64,000 nucleotides of DNA from Cupriavidus sp. D384 (GTDB lineage: Bacteria > Pseudomonadota > Gammaproteobacteria > Burkholderiales > Burkholderiaceae), in assembly GCF_001652915.1 (NCBI RefSeq), contig NZ_BBQI01000091.1, positions 1-64,000 on the forward strand, read 5' to 3'. The notes under the pieces are model-generated. The model did no database searches. It saw only the letters and a list, made by a program, of their open reading frames with translations, and was not told the DNA's origin. A program made the position numbers and the translations under genes. Below, piece after piece: positions 1 to 8,084 of the stretch; position 1 is the first letter of the stretch; every line of letters begins with the position of its first letter.

Positions 1-58
1 GGCGCTCCGGCACCGACAGCTTGAACGCCTTGCGGGATGAAGAGGAAAAGCTGCTCAT
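1..58 (-). CDS. urtC: Urea ABC transporter permease UrtC, N-terminal fragment
   Basis: Only the first 19 codons lie inside the window; the gene runs off the left edge. The ATG at 58 follows the urtB stop after a single base, the tight coupling expected in urtABCDE. The visible start (MSSFSSSSRKAFKLSVPER) is a polar cytoplasmic N-terminus. UrtC is the second membrane-spanning subunit of the high-affinity urea transporter. The assignment rests mainly on its position after urtA and urtB. Confidence 0.75.
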   Translation of the reverse strand, partial: MSSFSSSSRKAFKLSVPER

Positions 59-59
59 G

Positions 60-1694
60 TCAGGCCTCCGCGCTGCGCCCCTTGAGCGCGAAAAGTCCCT
101 GCGGCCGCTTCTGGATAAACAGCACGATCAGCACGAGGACGAAGATCTTGGCCAGCACCGCGCCGTAGAACGGCTCGATGAACTTGTTGATGATGCCGAG
201 GCCGAACGCCCCGACGATGGTGCCGGCCAGCTGCCCCACCCCGCCGAGCACCACGACCATGAACGAATCGATGATGTACGCCTGCCCCAGGTCGGGGCCC
301 ACATTGCCGATCTGCGACAGCGCGCAGCCGCCCAGCCCGGCGATGCCGGCACCGAAGGCAAACGCGTAGCTGTCCACCTTCCACGTGCGCACGCCCACGC
401 AGGCCGCCATGGTGCGGTTCTGCGTCGTGGCGCGCACGAACAGGCCCAGCCTCGTGCGGTTCAGCACGGCCCACGCCACGGCCACCACGGCCAGCGCGAA
501 CAGGATGATGACCACGCGGTTGTACGGGATCACCAGCCCTGCCATGGCATCGAAGCCGCCGCTCATCCACACCGGATTGGCGACTTCCACGTTCTGCGCA
601 CCGAAGATCGTGCGCACGGCCTGCATCAGCAGCAGGCTGATACCGAACGTGGCCAGCAGCGTTTCCAGCGGACGTCCATACAGGTGTCGCAGCACGATCC
701 GCTCCAGCGCAAAGCCGACCACGCCGGCCGCCAGGAACGACGCCGGCAGCGCCGCCACCAGGTACCAGTCGAACGCATTCGGGGCATAGGCGCGGAACAG
801 CGTCTGCACCACGTACGTGGCATAGGCGCCGATCATCAGGAATTCACCGTGCGCCATGTTGATGACGCCGATCAGCCCGTATGTGATCGCCAGGCCCAAC
901 GCGGCCAGCAGCAGCACGCTGCCCAGGCTCAGGCCCGCAAACAGGTTGCCCAGCAGTTCGGCGCGGCGCTGTTCGCTGCGCAGCTGGTCGATGGCCTTCT
1001 GGGCGGCCACGCGCACGTCTTCGTCGGCTTCCTTGTACTTGCCCGCTTCGTCCTTTTCCAGCAGCGGTATCAGCTTCTGGCGCGATTGCGGATTGCTGTC
1101 GGCGCCCAGGATGCGGATGGCATCGAGCCGGGCGTCGCGCGTGGCCTCGGTGCCCTGCGCCAGCACGGTATTGGCCCAGATCACGTCCAGGCGCGCCCGC
1201 AGCCCGGCGTCGGCCTCGGCCTTGCGGGCGGCTTCCACGGCGTCGCGCGACGCGTTCTCGGGCTGGTCGAACAGCGTGTTGATGGCCTGCGTGCGCACCG
1301 CGATATCCGGCGACTGCAGCAGCAGGCTGCTGGCGGCGCTATCCACGATGGTGCGCAGGCTGTTGTTCAGCGTCAGCGCTTCCAGCGCGTCGCTTTTCAC
1401 GGCGACGGCCTTGCCGCTGATTGCATCGAGATACTTGTCACCGTCCTGACGCACCATGCCGACCGACGGCTCGTACTGCAGCGCATCGTCCTGCAGCGCC
1501 TTCAGGATCGGGCCAGCCTGCTCTGCCGGTGCCTGCGTCAGCTTGGTGAGCGCGGCGGTCTTGGCGTCGAAGTCGTCTTCGGCCAGCGGCTTCAGGTCGG
1601 CCTGCGTCAGCGGCGTGGCCGCCCAGAGCGGGGCAGCGGCCAGCAGCAACGCGGCAAACGTGGCGCACAGCCATGTTCGGATGGGTCGGTGCAT
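60..1694 (-). CDS. urtB: Urea ABC transporter permease UrtB
   Basis: This 544-residue protein is an inner-membrane permease subunit of the ATP-driven urea (and short amide) transporter. Residues 1-25 form a signal peptide ending APLWA. Residues 26-245 form a hydrophilic, helix-rich periplasmic region typical of UrtB but absent from LivH. From about residue 248 a LivH-type permease domain with many membrane helices follows, including the GLIGVINMAHGEF motif near 273-285. The gene lies downstream of urtA across a 197-bp gap filled by a repeat element and is coupled to urtC. It should share the nitrogen-controlled promoter in front of urtA unless the gap holds another start. Confidence 0.93.
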   Translation of the reverse strand: MHRPIRTWLCATFAALLLAAAPLWAATPLTQADLKPLAEDDFDAKTAALTKLTQAPAEQAGPILKALQDDALQYEPSVGMVRQDGDKYLDAISGKAVAVKSDALEALTLNNSLRTIVDSAASSLLLQSPDIAVRTQAINTLFDQPENASRDAVEAARKAEADAGLRARLDVIWANTVLAQGTEATRDARLDAIRILGADSNPQSRQKLIPLLEKDEAGKYKEADEDVRVAAQKAIDQLRSEQRRAELLGNLFAGLSLGSVLLLAALGLAITYGLIGVINMAHGEFLMIGAYATYVVQTLFRAYAPNAFDWYLVAALPASFLAAGVVGFALERIVLRHLYGRPLETLLATFGISLLLMQAVRTIFGAQNVEVANPVWMSGGFDAMAGLVIPYNRVVIILFALAVVAVAWAVLNRTRLGLFVRATTQNRTMAACVGVRTWKVDSYAFAFGAGIAGLGGCALSQIGNVGPDLGQAYIIDSFMVVVLGGVGQLAGTIVGAFGLGIINKFIEPFYGAVLAKIFVLVLIVLFIQKRPQGLFALKGRSAEA

Positions 1695-1760
1695 TCAGGA
1701 GTCTTGTTTTGGCGCGATGGTTCGCGTCTTTGGATTGTTCGAAGTCACCCATTGTTTGCG

Positions 1761-1880
1761 CCCCTCTCCCGTGCATCGCGAGAGGGGTTGGGGGAGAGGG
1801 CCCGGCACGCCAAACGCTGGCGTCGCATCAGCCAAACGCCTGGCCTCTTCCCCCGCCCTCTTCCCGCAGGCGGGAGAGGG
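1761..1880. repeat. Dispersed intergenic repeat with CCCTCTCCC / GGGAGAGGG inverted modules
   Basis: The urtA-urtB gap holds several copies of a CCCTCTCCC-type module and its complement (1762-1770, 1792-1800, about 1844-1853, 1856-1864 and 1872-1880). The last pair forms a hairpin around GCAGGC. Sequences of this style are a well-known dispersed element between genes of many Burkholderiaceae and Xanthomonadaceae genomes. It carries no gene. Confidence 0.7.
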
Positions 1881-1891
1881 CGTCAAACGGC

Positions 1892-3151
1892 TTAGTTGCC
1901 GCCGACCTTGTCGGCCTTGCCTTCGTTACCCGCGATGAACGGGCTCCACGGTTGTGCGCGGATCGGCTTCGGCGTCTTCCAGACCACGTTGAACTGGCCG
2001 TCGCCCTTCACTTCGCCGATCATCACCGGCTTGTACAGGTGATGGTTGTCGCCCATGGTCAGCGTGAAGCCGTCCGGTGCCTTGAAGGTCTGGCCATACA
2101 TGGCGGCGCGCACCTTGTCCACGTCGGTGGTGCCGGCCTTCTTCACGGCCTGGGCCCACATGTGGATACCCACGTAGGTGGCTTCCATCGGGTCGTTGGT
2201 CACGCGCTTGTCGCCGCCGGGCAGGTTGTTGGCCTTGACCCATGCCGCCCATTGCTTCTTGAAGGCGTCGTTCTCGCCGTTCTTGACCGACATGAAGTAG
2301 TTCCAGGCGGCCAGGTGGCCCACCAGCGGCTTGGTGTCGATGCCGCGCAGTTCTTCCTCACCCACCGAGAAGGCCACCACGGGCACGTCCTTGGCCTTCA
2401 GGCCGGCGTTGCCCAGTTCCTTGTAGAACGGCACGTTGGAATCGCCGTTGATCGTCGAGATCACGGCGGTCTTGCCGCCCTGCGAGAACTTCTTGATATT
2501 GGCGACGATGGTCTGGTAGTCGGCATGACCAAACGGGGTGTAGACCTCTTCGATGTCCTTGTCGGCCACGCCCTTGCTCTTCAGGAACGCGCGCAGGATC
2601 TTGTTGGTGGTGCGCGGGTACACGTAGTCGGTGCCCAGCAGGAAGAAGCGCTTGGCACCGCCGCCTTCCTTGCTCATCAGGTATTCCACGGCCGGGATGG
2701 CCTGCTGGTTCGGCGCGGCGCCCGTGTAGAACACGTTCTTGGACATTTCCTCGCCTTCGTACTGCACCGGGTAGAACAGCAGCGCATTGGTCTCTTCATA
2801 GACCGGCAGCACCGACTTGCGCGACACCGACGTCCAGCAGCCAAACGTGACGGCAACCTTGTCCTTGGTGATCAGCTGGCGTGCCTTCTCGGCGAACAGC
2901 GGCCAGTTGGAAGCGGGGTCCACCACCACCGGCTCAAGCTTGCGGCCCAGCACGCCGCCGCTCTTGTTGATCTCGTCGATCGTCATCAGCGCCACGTCCT
3001 TGAGCGATGTCTCGGAGATGGCCATGGTGCCCGACAGCGAATGCAGGATCCCGACCTTGATCGGTTCCTTCGTCTGCGCCATCAGCGGGCTGGTACCGAT
3101 CATCGCTGCGGCGGCTACCGCCGACAGCTTCAGCATGTCACGTCGTTTCAT
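1892..3151 (-). CDS. urtA: Urea ABC transporter substrate-binding protein UrtA
   Basis: This 419-residue periplasmic binding protein captures urea and delivers it to UrtBC. The N-terminus MKRRDMLKLS has twin arginines followed by a hydrophobic stretch ending PLMAQ, resembling a Tat signal. The mature part opens with IKVGILHSLSGTMAISE and contains FGCWTSVSRKSVLPV and LLFYPVQYEGEE, which are typical of UrtA rather than LivJ. I chose the ATG at 3151 because GGGAG lies six bases upstream; a TTG seven codons earlier is in frame but poorly placed. It is the first gene of the urt operon, 55 bases below the predicted sigma-54 start. Confidence 0.95.
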   Translation of the reverse strand: MKRRDMLKLSAVAAAAMIGTSPLMAQTKEPIKVGILHSLSGTMAISETSLKDVALMTIDEINKSGGVLGRKLEPVVVDPASNWPLFAEKARQLITKDKVAVTFGCWTSVSRKSVLPVYEETNALLFYPVQYEGEEMSKNVFYTGAAPNQQAIPAVEYLMSKEGGGAKRFFLLGTDYVYPRTTNKILRAFLKSKGVADKDIEEVYTPFGHADYQTIVANIKKFSQGGKTAVISTINGDSNVPFYKELGNAGLKAKDVPVVAFSVGEEELRGIDTKPLVGHLAAWNYFMSVKNGENDAFKKQWAAWVKANNLPGGDKRVTNDPMEATYVGIHMWAQAVKKAGTTDVDKVRAAMYGQTFKAPDGFTLTMGDNHHLYKPVMIGEVKGDGQFNVVWKTPKPIRAQPWSPFIAGNEGKADKVGGN

Positions 3152-3216
3152 TGCAGCTCCCATTTTGTCCAATTTGTCGTATGTGGTCAGGGACTACGCA
3201 CCCCGGGTAACGCTTC

Positions 3217-3233
3217 TGCAACTAGCGTGCCAA
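3217..3233 (-). promoter_or_regulatory. Sigma-54 (RpoN) promoter of the urt operon
   Basis: On the minus strand the sequence reads TTGGCACGCTAGTTGCA. This matches the -24/-12 consensus YTGGCACG-N4-TTGCW at every defined position, with the invariant GG and GC spaced ten bases apart. The start of transcription would be near 3206, giving a leader of about 55 nt before urtA. Sigma-54 dependence means an enhancer-binding activator is required. Confidence 0.88.
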
Positions 3234-3303
3234 GAATGGCGATACCCGCAAACCATTGCCAGGCAACGGCTGCGAGACAAATCGGATGGGACGGATGGGG
3301 AGC

Positions 3304-3318
3304 GCACCAGTAAGGTGC
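3304..3318. promoter_or_regulatory. NtrC-type enhancer site, proximal
   Basis: GCACC-AGTAA-GGTGC is a perfect inverted repeat that matches the core of the NtrC consensus TGCACC-N5-GGTGCA. Its centre lies about 105 bp upstream of the predicted sigma-54 transcription start. Confidence 0.75.
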
Positions 3319-3347
3319 CAGGCTTGCGGAGTGCCCGGAACGGGCGT

Positions 3348-3366
3348 ATGCACCGGCGTCGTGCAT
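3348..3366. promoter_or_regulatory. NtrC-type enhancer site, distal
   Basis: ATGCAC-CGGCGTC-GTGCAT is an inverted repeat with the TGCAC-N7-GTGCA core of NtrC sites. Its centre is 46 bp from that of the proximal site, about four helical turns, which suits cooperative binding of NtrC dimers at roughly -105 and -151. Confidence 0.72.
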
Positions 3367-3495
3367 CGGCCCGATGCGGTGCATGGCGGGAAGGGATCGG
3401 TGCGCAGCGCACCAGAGGCAAGATTCCGGACGGGGACGCCGGTTCCCGCCCTCCCCGCCGCCGTCAGGGGGCCGCAGGGGAAAAACGCAATAAAA

Positions 3496-3516
3496 AACGG
3501 GGCCGCTGGCCCCGTT
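3496..3516 (-). terminator. Rho-independent terminator of the cyo operon
   Basis: AACGGGGCC-GCT-GGCCCCGTT forms a 9-bp stem with a 3-nt loop. On the minus strand it is followed by a run of six T. It lies about 25 bases after the cyoD stop. Confidence 0.88.
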
Positions 3517-3540
3517 TCTTTCAGATACCGGTGACGACGG

Positions 3541-3891
3541 TCACTTGCTCATCCACGGCATCATGTTGGCGTTCATGTTGTGCATGATCCAGAGCGAGCC
3601 GGCCAGCACGATGAACAGGATCAGGGCCGTGAAGAGCAGAGCCATCACGTTCCACTTCTGGCCTTCCGAGCCGTCCAGGTGCAGGAAGTACTTCAGGTGC
3701 ACGACGATCTGTACCACGGCCATGCCCAGGATGATCCAGAGCGTGGTGGCGCGGTCCATCGAGCCGTCCATCACGATCTTGAACGGGATCACGGTCAGGA
3801 TCACCGCCAGCACGAAGCCGATCACATACGACTTGACGCTGCTGTGGCCGTGCGACGCGCCATGGGCGGCGCTTGCGTGTTGCTGTGCCAT
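3541..3891 (-). CDS. cyoD: Cytochrome o ubiquinol oxidase subunit IV (CyoD)
   Basis: This 116-residue membrane protein is the small fourth subunit of cytochrome bo3, which assists assembly of the metal centres. It has a short His-containing N-terminus and three hydrophobic helices (about 25-45, 52-72 and 86-108). The sequence HLKYFLHLDGSEGQKWN between the last two helices is typical of CyoD. It directly abuts cyoC and is the last gene before a strong terminator. No cyoE (haem O synthase) follows. Confidence 0.92.
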   Translation of the reverse strand: MAQQHASAAHGASHGHSSVKSYVIGFVLAVILTVIPFKIVMDGSMDRATTLWIILGMAVVQIVVHLKYFLHLDGSEGQKWNVMALLFTALILFIVLAGSLWIMHNMNANMMPWMSK

Positions 3892-4536
3892 TTACATTGC
3901 TCCCATCAGGTAGACCACGGTGAACACACCGATCCAGACCACGTCCAGGAAGTGCCAGAACAGGCTGAGGCAGTTCAGGCGCTTGGCCACCACCGGGGTC
4001 AGGCCCTTCTTCGACAGCTGGTACATCAGCACGAGCATCCAGACCATGCCGCTTGCCACGTGCAGGCCGTGGGTGCCCACGAGCGTGAAGAACGACGACA
4101 GGAAGGCGCTGCGGCTCGGGCCGGCACCTTCATGGATCAGGTGCGCGAACTCGTTGATTTCCATCGCCATGAAGCCTGCACCCAGCAGGAACGTCACGGC
4201 CAGCCAGAACATCACGCGGCCACGCTGCTGGTTCTGCATCGACACCATGGCAAAGCCGTAGGTGATCGACGAGAACAGCAGGATTGCCGTTTCCACGAGC
4301 ACGTAGTTGAGCTCGAACAGCTCCTTGCCCGTCGGGCCGCCCGCCACTTCGCCGCGCAGGACGGCGAACGCGGCGAACAGGCACGCGAACAAGATGCAGT
4401 CGCTCATCAGGTACAGCCAGAAACCGAAAATGGTGTTCTCGCTGGTGTCGTGATGGGCGTGGTCATGCGCCTCGTCGTGCGAGTGCGCATGCGCGGGGGC
4501 TTGCGCCCCAAAGCGGTCAAGAACTTCTGTCGACAT
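3892..4536 (-). CDS. cyoC: Cytochrome o ubiquinol oxidase subunit III (CyoC)
   Basis: This 214-residue inner-membrane subunit III of the bo3 oxidase has five predicted helices. The N-terminal 30 residues are rich in histidine and acidic residues (HAHSHDEAHDHAHHD), as often seen before the first helix in this family. The motif GLHVASGMVW and the conserved WHFLDVVWIGVF near the C-terminus are diagnostic. The gene is separated by five bases from cyoB and ends on the base before cyoD, so it is translated as part of the operon. Confidence 0.94.
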   Translation of the reverse strand: MSTEVLDRFGAQAPAHAHSHDEAHDHAHHDTSENTIFGFWLYLMSDCILFACLFAAFAVLRGEVAGGPTGKELFELNYVLVETAILLFSSITYGFAMVSMQNQQRGRVMFWLAVTFLLGAGFMAMEINEFAHLIHEGAGPSRSAFLSSFFTLVGTHGLHVASGMVWMLVLMYQLSKKGLTPVVAKRLNCLSLFWHFLDVVWIGVFTVVYLMGAM

Positions 4537-4541
4537 CGTTA

Positions 4542-6518
4542 TCAGCCCTGTGCAGCCACACGCTGCTGGTAGCGGGTTTCGATCTGCTCGACCTCGGAGG
4601 CCGGCACGTAGTAGTCGATGTGGTCATCGTTGGCGCGGCGGATGAACGCCACCACCATGCCCACCAGGCCAACGGCGGCCAGCCACCAGATATGCCAGGT
4701 CAGCGCGAAGCCCAGCGCCAGGCTCCAGGCACCCATGTAGAAGCCGGCAGCCGTGTTCTTCGGCATGTGGATCTGCGCGAAGCCGCTGGTCGGCAGCGTC
4801 TCGCCACGAGCCTTCATGTCGGCAAACGCGTCCAGGTCACGCACCACCGGGGTGTGCGCGAAGTTGTAGAACGGCGGCGGCGACGACACGGCCCATTCCA
4901 GCGTACGGCCACCCCACGGGTCGCCCGTCACGTCGGCCAGCTTCTTGCGGTCGCGGATCGACACAACGATCTGCAGCACCTGGAAGAAGATGCCCAGCGC
5001 CACGAACACCACGCCCACCACGGCCAGATGCAGCCAGGGCGTCCATTCCGGGTTGTTCGTGTGGTTCAGACGACGGGTCATGCCCATCAGGCCCAGCACG
5101 TACAGCGGCATGAAGGCGAAGTAGAAGCCAACGATCCAGCACCAGAAGGCGTACTTGCCCAGACGCTCGTTCAGCTTGAAGCCGAACGCCTTCGGCCACC
5201 AGTAGGTGATGCCGGCCAGGTAGCCGAACAGCACGCCGCCGATGATCACGTTGTGGAAGTGGGCGATCAGGAACAGGCTGTTATGCAGCACGAAGTCGGC
5301 TGCCGGCACGGCCATCAGCACGCCGGTCATGCCGCCGATCACGAACGTGATCATGAAGCCCAGCGTCCACAGCACCGGCGACGTGAACTGCACGCGGCCA
5401 CGGTACATCGTGAACAGCCAGTTGAAGATCTTCACGCCCGTCGGGATCGAGATGATCATCGTCGTGATGCCGAAGAACGCATTCACGTTGGCGCCGGAGC
5501 CCATCGTGAAGAAGTGGTGCAGCCACACGATGAACGACAGCACCATGATCGCGCTCGTTGCGTACACCATCGACTTGTAGCCGAACAGCTTCTTGCCCGA
5601 GAACGTGGCGATGATTTCCGAGAAGATACCGAATGCCGGCAGCACCAGGATGTAGACCTCGGGGTGGCCCCAGATCCAGATCAGGTTCACGTACATCATG
5701 GCGTTACCGCCACCGTCGTTCGTGAAGAAGTGCATGTCGAAGTAACGGTCCAGACCCAGCAGGGCCAGCGACACCGTCAGCACCGGGAAGGCAGCCACGA
5801 TCAGCACGTTCGTGCAGAAGATGGTCCACGTGAACACCGGCATGCGCATCAGGGTCATGCCCGGGGCGCGCATCTTCAGGATCGTCACCAGGAAGTTCAC
5901 GCCGGTCAGCAACGTGCCCAACCCTGATATCTGCAAGGACCAGAGGTAGTAGTCCACCCCCACGCCCGGGCTGTAGTCCAGGCCCGACAGCGGCGGATAG
6001 GCCAGCCAGCCGGTACGGGCGAATTCACCAACCCCCAGCGAAACGTTGACCAGCAGTGCGCCGGCCACGAACAGCCAGAAGCTCAGCGTGTTCAGGAACG
6101 GGAATGCCACGTCGCGCGCGCCGATCTGCAGCGGCACCACGAGGTTCATCAGGCCCGTCATCAGCGGCATCGCCACGAAGAAGATCATGATCACGCCGTG
6201 GGCCGTGAACACCTGGTCATAGTGCTCGGGCGGCAGGAAGCCGGTGGCGCCATTGGTGGCAACCGCCAGCTGGGTACGCATCATGATGGCGTCGGCAAAG
6301 CCGCGCAGCAGCATGATCAGCGCCACCAGCGAGTACATCACGCCGATGCGCTTGTGGTCGACCGAGGTAATCCACTCGGACCACAGGTAGTTCCACTTCT
6401 TGAAATACGTGATCGCACCAAGCAGCGCCAGCCCGCCAAGGGCCACGCAGCTCAGCGTGATCATGATGATCGGCTCATGAAACGGAATCGCCGACAAACT
6501 CAATTTGCCAAACATCAT
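4542..6518 (-). CDS. cyoB: Cytochrome o ubiquinol oxidase subunit I (CyoB)
   Basis: This is the 658-residue catalytic subunit, which oxidises ubiquinol, reduces O2 to water and pumps protons. The haem and copper ligands are all present, one residue later than in E. coli CyoB: H107, H285 (in GHPEVY, whose tyrosine forms the His-Tyr cross-link), H334/H335, and H420/H422 in LIAHFHN. About fifteen membrane helices are expected. Length matches E. coli (663). The gene lies five bases after cyoA. Nothing unusual is seen. Confidence 0.97.
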   Translation of the reverse strand: MMFGKLSLSAIPFHEPIIMITLSCVALGGLALLGAITYFKKWNYLWSEWITSVDHKRIGVMYSLVALIMLLRGFADAIMMRTQLAVATNGATGFLPPEHYDQVFTAHGVIMIFFVAMPLMTGLMNLVVPLQIGARDVAFPFLNTLSFWLFVAGALLVNVSLGVGEFARTGWLAYPPLSGLDYSPGVGVDYYLWSLQISGLGTLLTGVNFLVTILKMRAPGMTLMRMPVFTWTIFCTNVLIVAAFPVLTVSLALLGLDRYFDMHFFTNDGGGNAMMYVNLIWIWGHPEVYILVLPAFGIFSEIIATFSGKKLFGYKSMVYATSAIMVLSFIVWLHHFFTMGSGANVNAFFGITTMIISIPTGVKIFNWLFTMYRGRVQFTSPVLWTLGFMITFVIGGMTGVLMAVPAADFVLHNSLFLIAHFHNVIIGGVLFGYLAGITYWWPKAFGFKLNERLGKYAFWCWIVGFYFAFMPLYVLGLMGMTRRLNHTNNPEWTPWLHLAVVGVVFVALGIFFQVLQIVVSIRDRKKLADVTGDPWGGRTLEWAVSSPPPFYNFAHTPVVRDLDAFADMKARGETLPTSGFAQIHMPKNTAAGFYMGAWSLALGFALTWHIWWLAAVGLVGMVVAFIRRANDDHIDYYVPASEVEQIETRYQQRVAAQG

Positions 6519-6523
6519 TGCTC

Positions 6524-7492
6524 CTAGATTTGCGCGCCCACGGCCGGCTTGGCCGGCGTGGTCATGGATACACGCTCTTCGCCAAGCGTGTTACGCGACG
6601 TGCAGACCGGACCGCCATCGAAACCTTCGCGGGCCATGGCACGGCCGTCGTGCCCCATGTACTGATGCAGGACGCCGGTGAACAGGCCGTCTTCGACCTT
6701 GCCGAAGTAGGTCACCGGTTCTGCTTCGCTCGGCTTGGCCAGGACCTTGTAGTCCTCGGCGGCGAGCTGCTTGCTGGACGCGCGCACCTGCTCCACCCAC
6801 TTGTCGAACTCGAAGTTCGACATGGCGATGGTCTTGAACTTCATGCCCGAGAAGCCGCCGCCGCTGTAATTGGCGGACATGCCGTCGTACGTACCGGCTT
6901 CATTGGCGATGAGGTGCAGCTTGGTCTCCATCCCGGCCATGGCGTACACCTGGCTGCCCAGCTGGGGGATGAAGAACGAATTCATGATCGAATCCGACGT
7001 GATCTTGAAGTTCACCGGCGTGTTCACCGGCAGCGCCAGCTGGTTGACCGTCGCGATCTTCAGTTCCGGATAGATGAACAGCCATTTCCAGTTCATTGCC
7101 ACGGCCTCGACCTGCACCGGCTTGACGTTGGACTCAAGCGGCTTGTAGGGGTCGAGATCGTGCGACGACTTCCAGGTGATGATGCCCAGCGCGATGATGA
7201 TCAGGCAGGGGATCAGCCAGACCACGACTTCGATCTTGGTCGAGTGCGACCAGTCGGGATCGTAGGTGGCCGACGTGTTGCTGGCGCGATACTTCCACGC
7301 GAACACGATCGTCAGGATGATCACGGGCACCACGACCAGCAGCATCAGCCAGGTGGCGATCAGGATGATGCCCTTGATGTCGACGCCGACTTGCCCTTTC
7401 GGGTTCATCAGCGCGAAGTCGCAGCCGGCCAGCAGGAGCAGGCCAAGGCAAGGCAGGTACCGCATCAGGCGCGGCATTGTTGATGTGTTCAT
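6524..7492 (-). CDS. cyoA: Cytochrome o ubiquinol oxidase subunit II (CyoA)
   Basis: This 322-residue lipoprotein has a lipobox LLAGC with the modified Cys at residue 24. Two membrane helices follow, then a periplasmic cupredoxin-fold domain that lacks the CuA ligands, as in quinol oxidases. VEAVAMNWKWLFIYPE is a family signature. The open frame runs upstream to 7870, but that extension is unlike any CyoA. The ATG at 7492 places the signal peptide correctly and gives a length close to E. coli (315), although no strong ribosome site precedes it. It is the first gene of cyoABCD. Confidence 0.92.
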   Translation of the reverse strand: MNTSTMPRLMRYLPCLGLLLLAGCDFALMNPKGQVGVDIKGIILIATWLMLLVVVPVIILTIVFAWKYRASNTSATYDPDWSHSTKIEVVVWLIPCLIIIALGIITWKSSHDLDPYKPLESNVKPVQVEAVAMNWKWLFIYPELKIATVNQLALPVNTPVNFKITSDSIMNSFFIPQLGSQVYAMAGMETKLHLIANEAGTYDGMSANYSGGGFSGMKFKTIAMSNFEFDKWVEQVRASSKQLAAEDYKVLAKPSEAEPVTYFGKVEDGLFTGVLHQYMGHDGRAMAREGFDGGPVCTSRNTLGEERVSMTTPAKPAVGAQI

Positions 7493-8084
7493 GTCACGAC
7501 GGTCTGGTTGCGCCACGCCTGTGCACAAGCGAGGCACTGCCGCCTGCTGCACGGGGCAACGGGCTGGCTGGGCTGGGAAAAACCGGGGACGTGTCCAAAG
7601 CTGGCGCAAGCGTTGATGGGGCGAGCAAGCGCCGGCGGACCATGCGGCCGGGCAACGCCATGAGCGCGGCTGGACAGCAACTGACGACTGCGTGCGCGAA
7701 ACGCCGGGGGCGGAAGCGTGCGCTGAGGTAACCGACTGCCTGAACTGCGATCGTTCCCGGTTCGGAGCAGCCACCGGGACAAGCGTTGTGTCACGATGCT
7801 CACGCGATTTCCGCCTGCTTTTGACCCACCCACCAGCGCAGCGAGCACGGTCTCCGAGCGGATATCGCATTACTTAAAACATCGTTGGCCGCGAATGTAC
7901 CGCAACGCAACATTGCGGGTAAACCCAAACACAACGGAAACACTGTTCTTTTAACCGGACAATGTTTTTGATGTCGCACAAAGGAAACAGATCACGCCGT
8001 GAACGTCTTTGTCATGCGATTCTTCTGGACAAAAGAAAGGGGCCGCGTTCTAGCGGCCCCTCCATCCTGCCCCGCCGCCACGCG
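7493..8084. other. Non-coding region upstream of cyoA
   Basis: I find no supported gene in these 592 bases. A possible minus-strand sigma-70 promoter is TTTACC (7918-7923), an 18-bp spacer and TACATT (7894-7899), with an inverted repeat CCGCAA/TTGCGG inside the spacer. This would give a long leader of about 390 nt. TTGAT-GTCG-CACAA at 7968-7981 resembles an FNR/ANR box with one imperfect half. The terminator of the maoC gene occupies the right end. Confidence 0.5.
8039..8060 (-). terminator. Terminator after the first MaoC gene
   Basis: GGGGCCGC-GTTCTA-GCGGCCCC forms an 8-bp GC-rich stem. On the minus strand it is followed by CTTTCTTTTG. It lies 25 bases after the stop of the MaoC gene at 8085. 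Confidence 0.8.

Larger units (their letters stand above)
3152..3540. other. Non-coding urtA upstream region
   Basis: These 389 bases between urtA and cyoD hold no convincing gene. They contain the sigma-54 promoter, the two NtrC-like sites, two further palindromes (GCATCGG-C-CCGATGC at 3363-3377 and GGTGCGC-A-GCGCACC at 3399-3413) and the cyo terminator. Confidence 0.8.

Noticed and set aside
7493..7870. In-frame upstream extension of cyoA
   Set aside because: The added 126 residues have no resemblance to CyoA and would bury the lipoprotein signal peptide.
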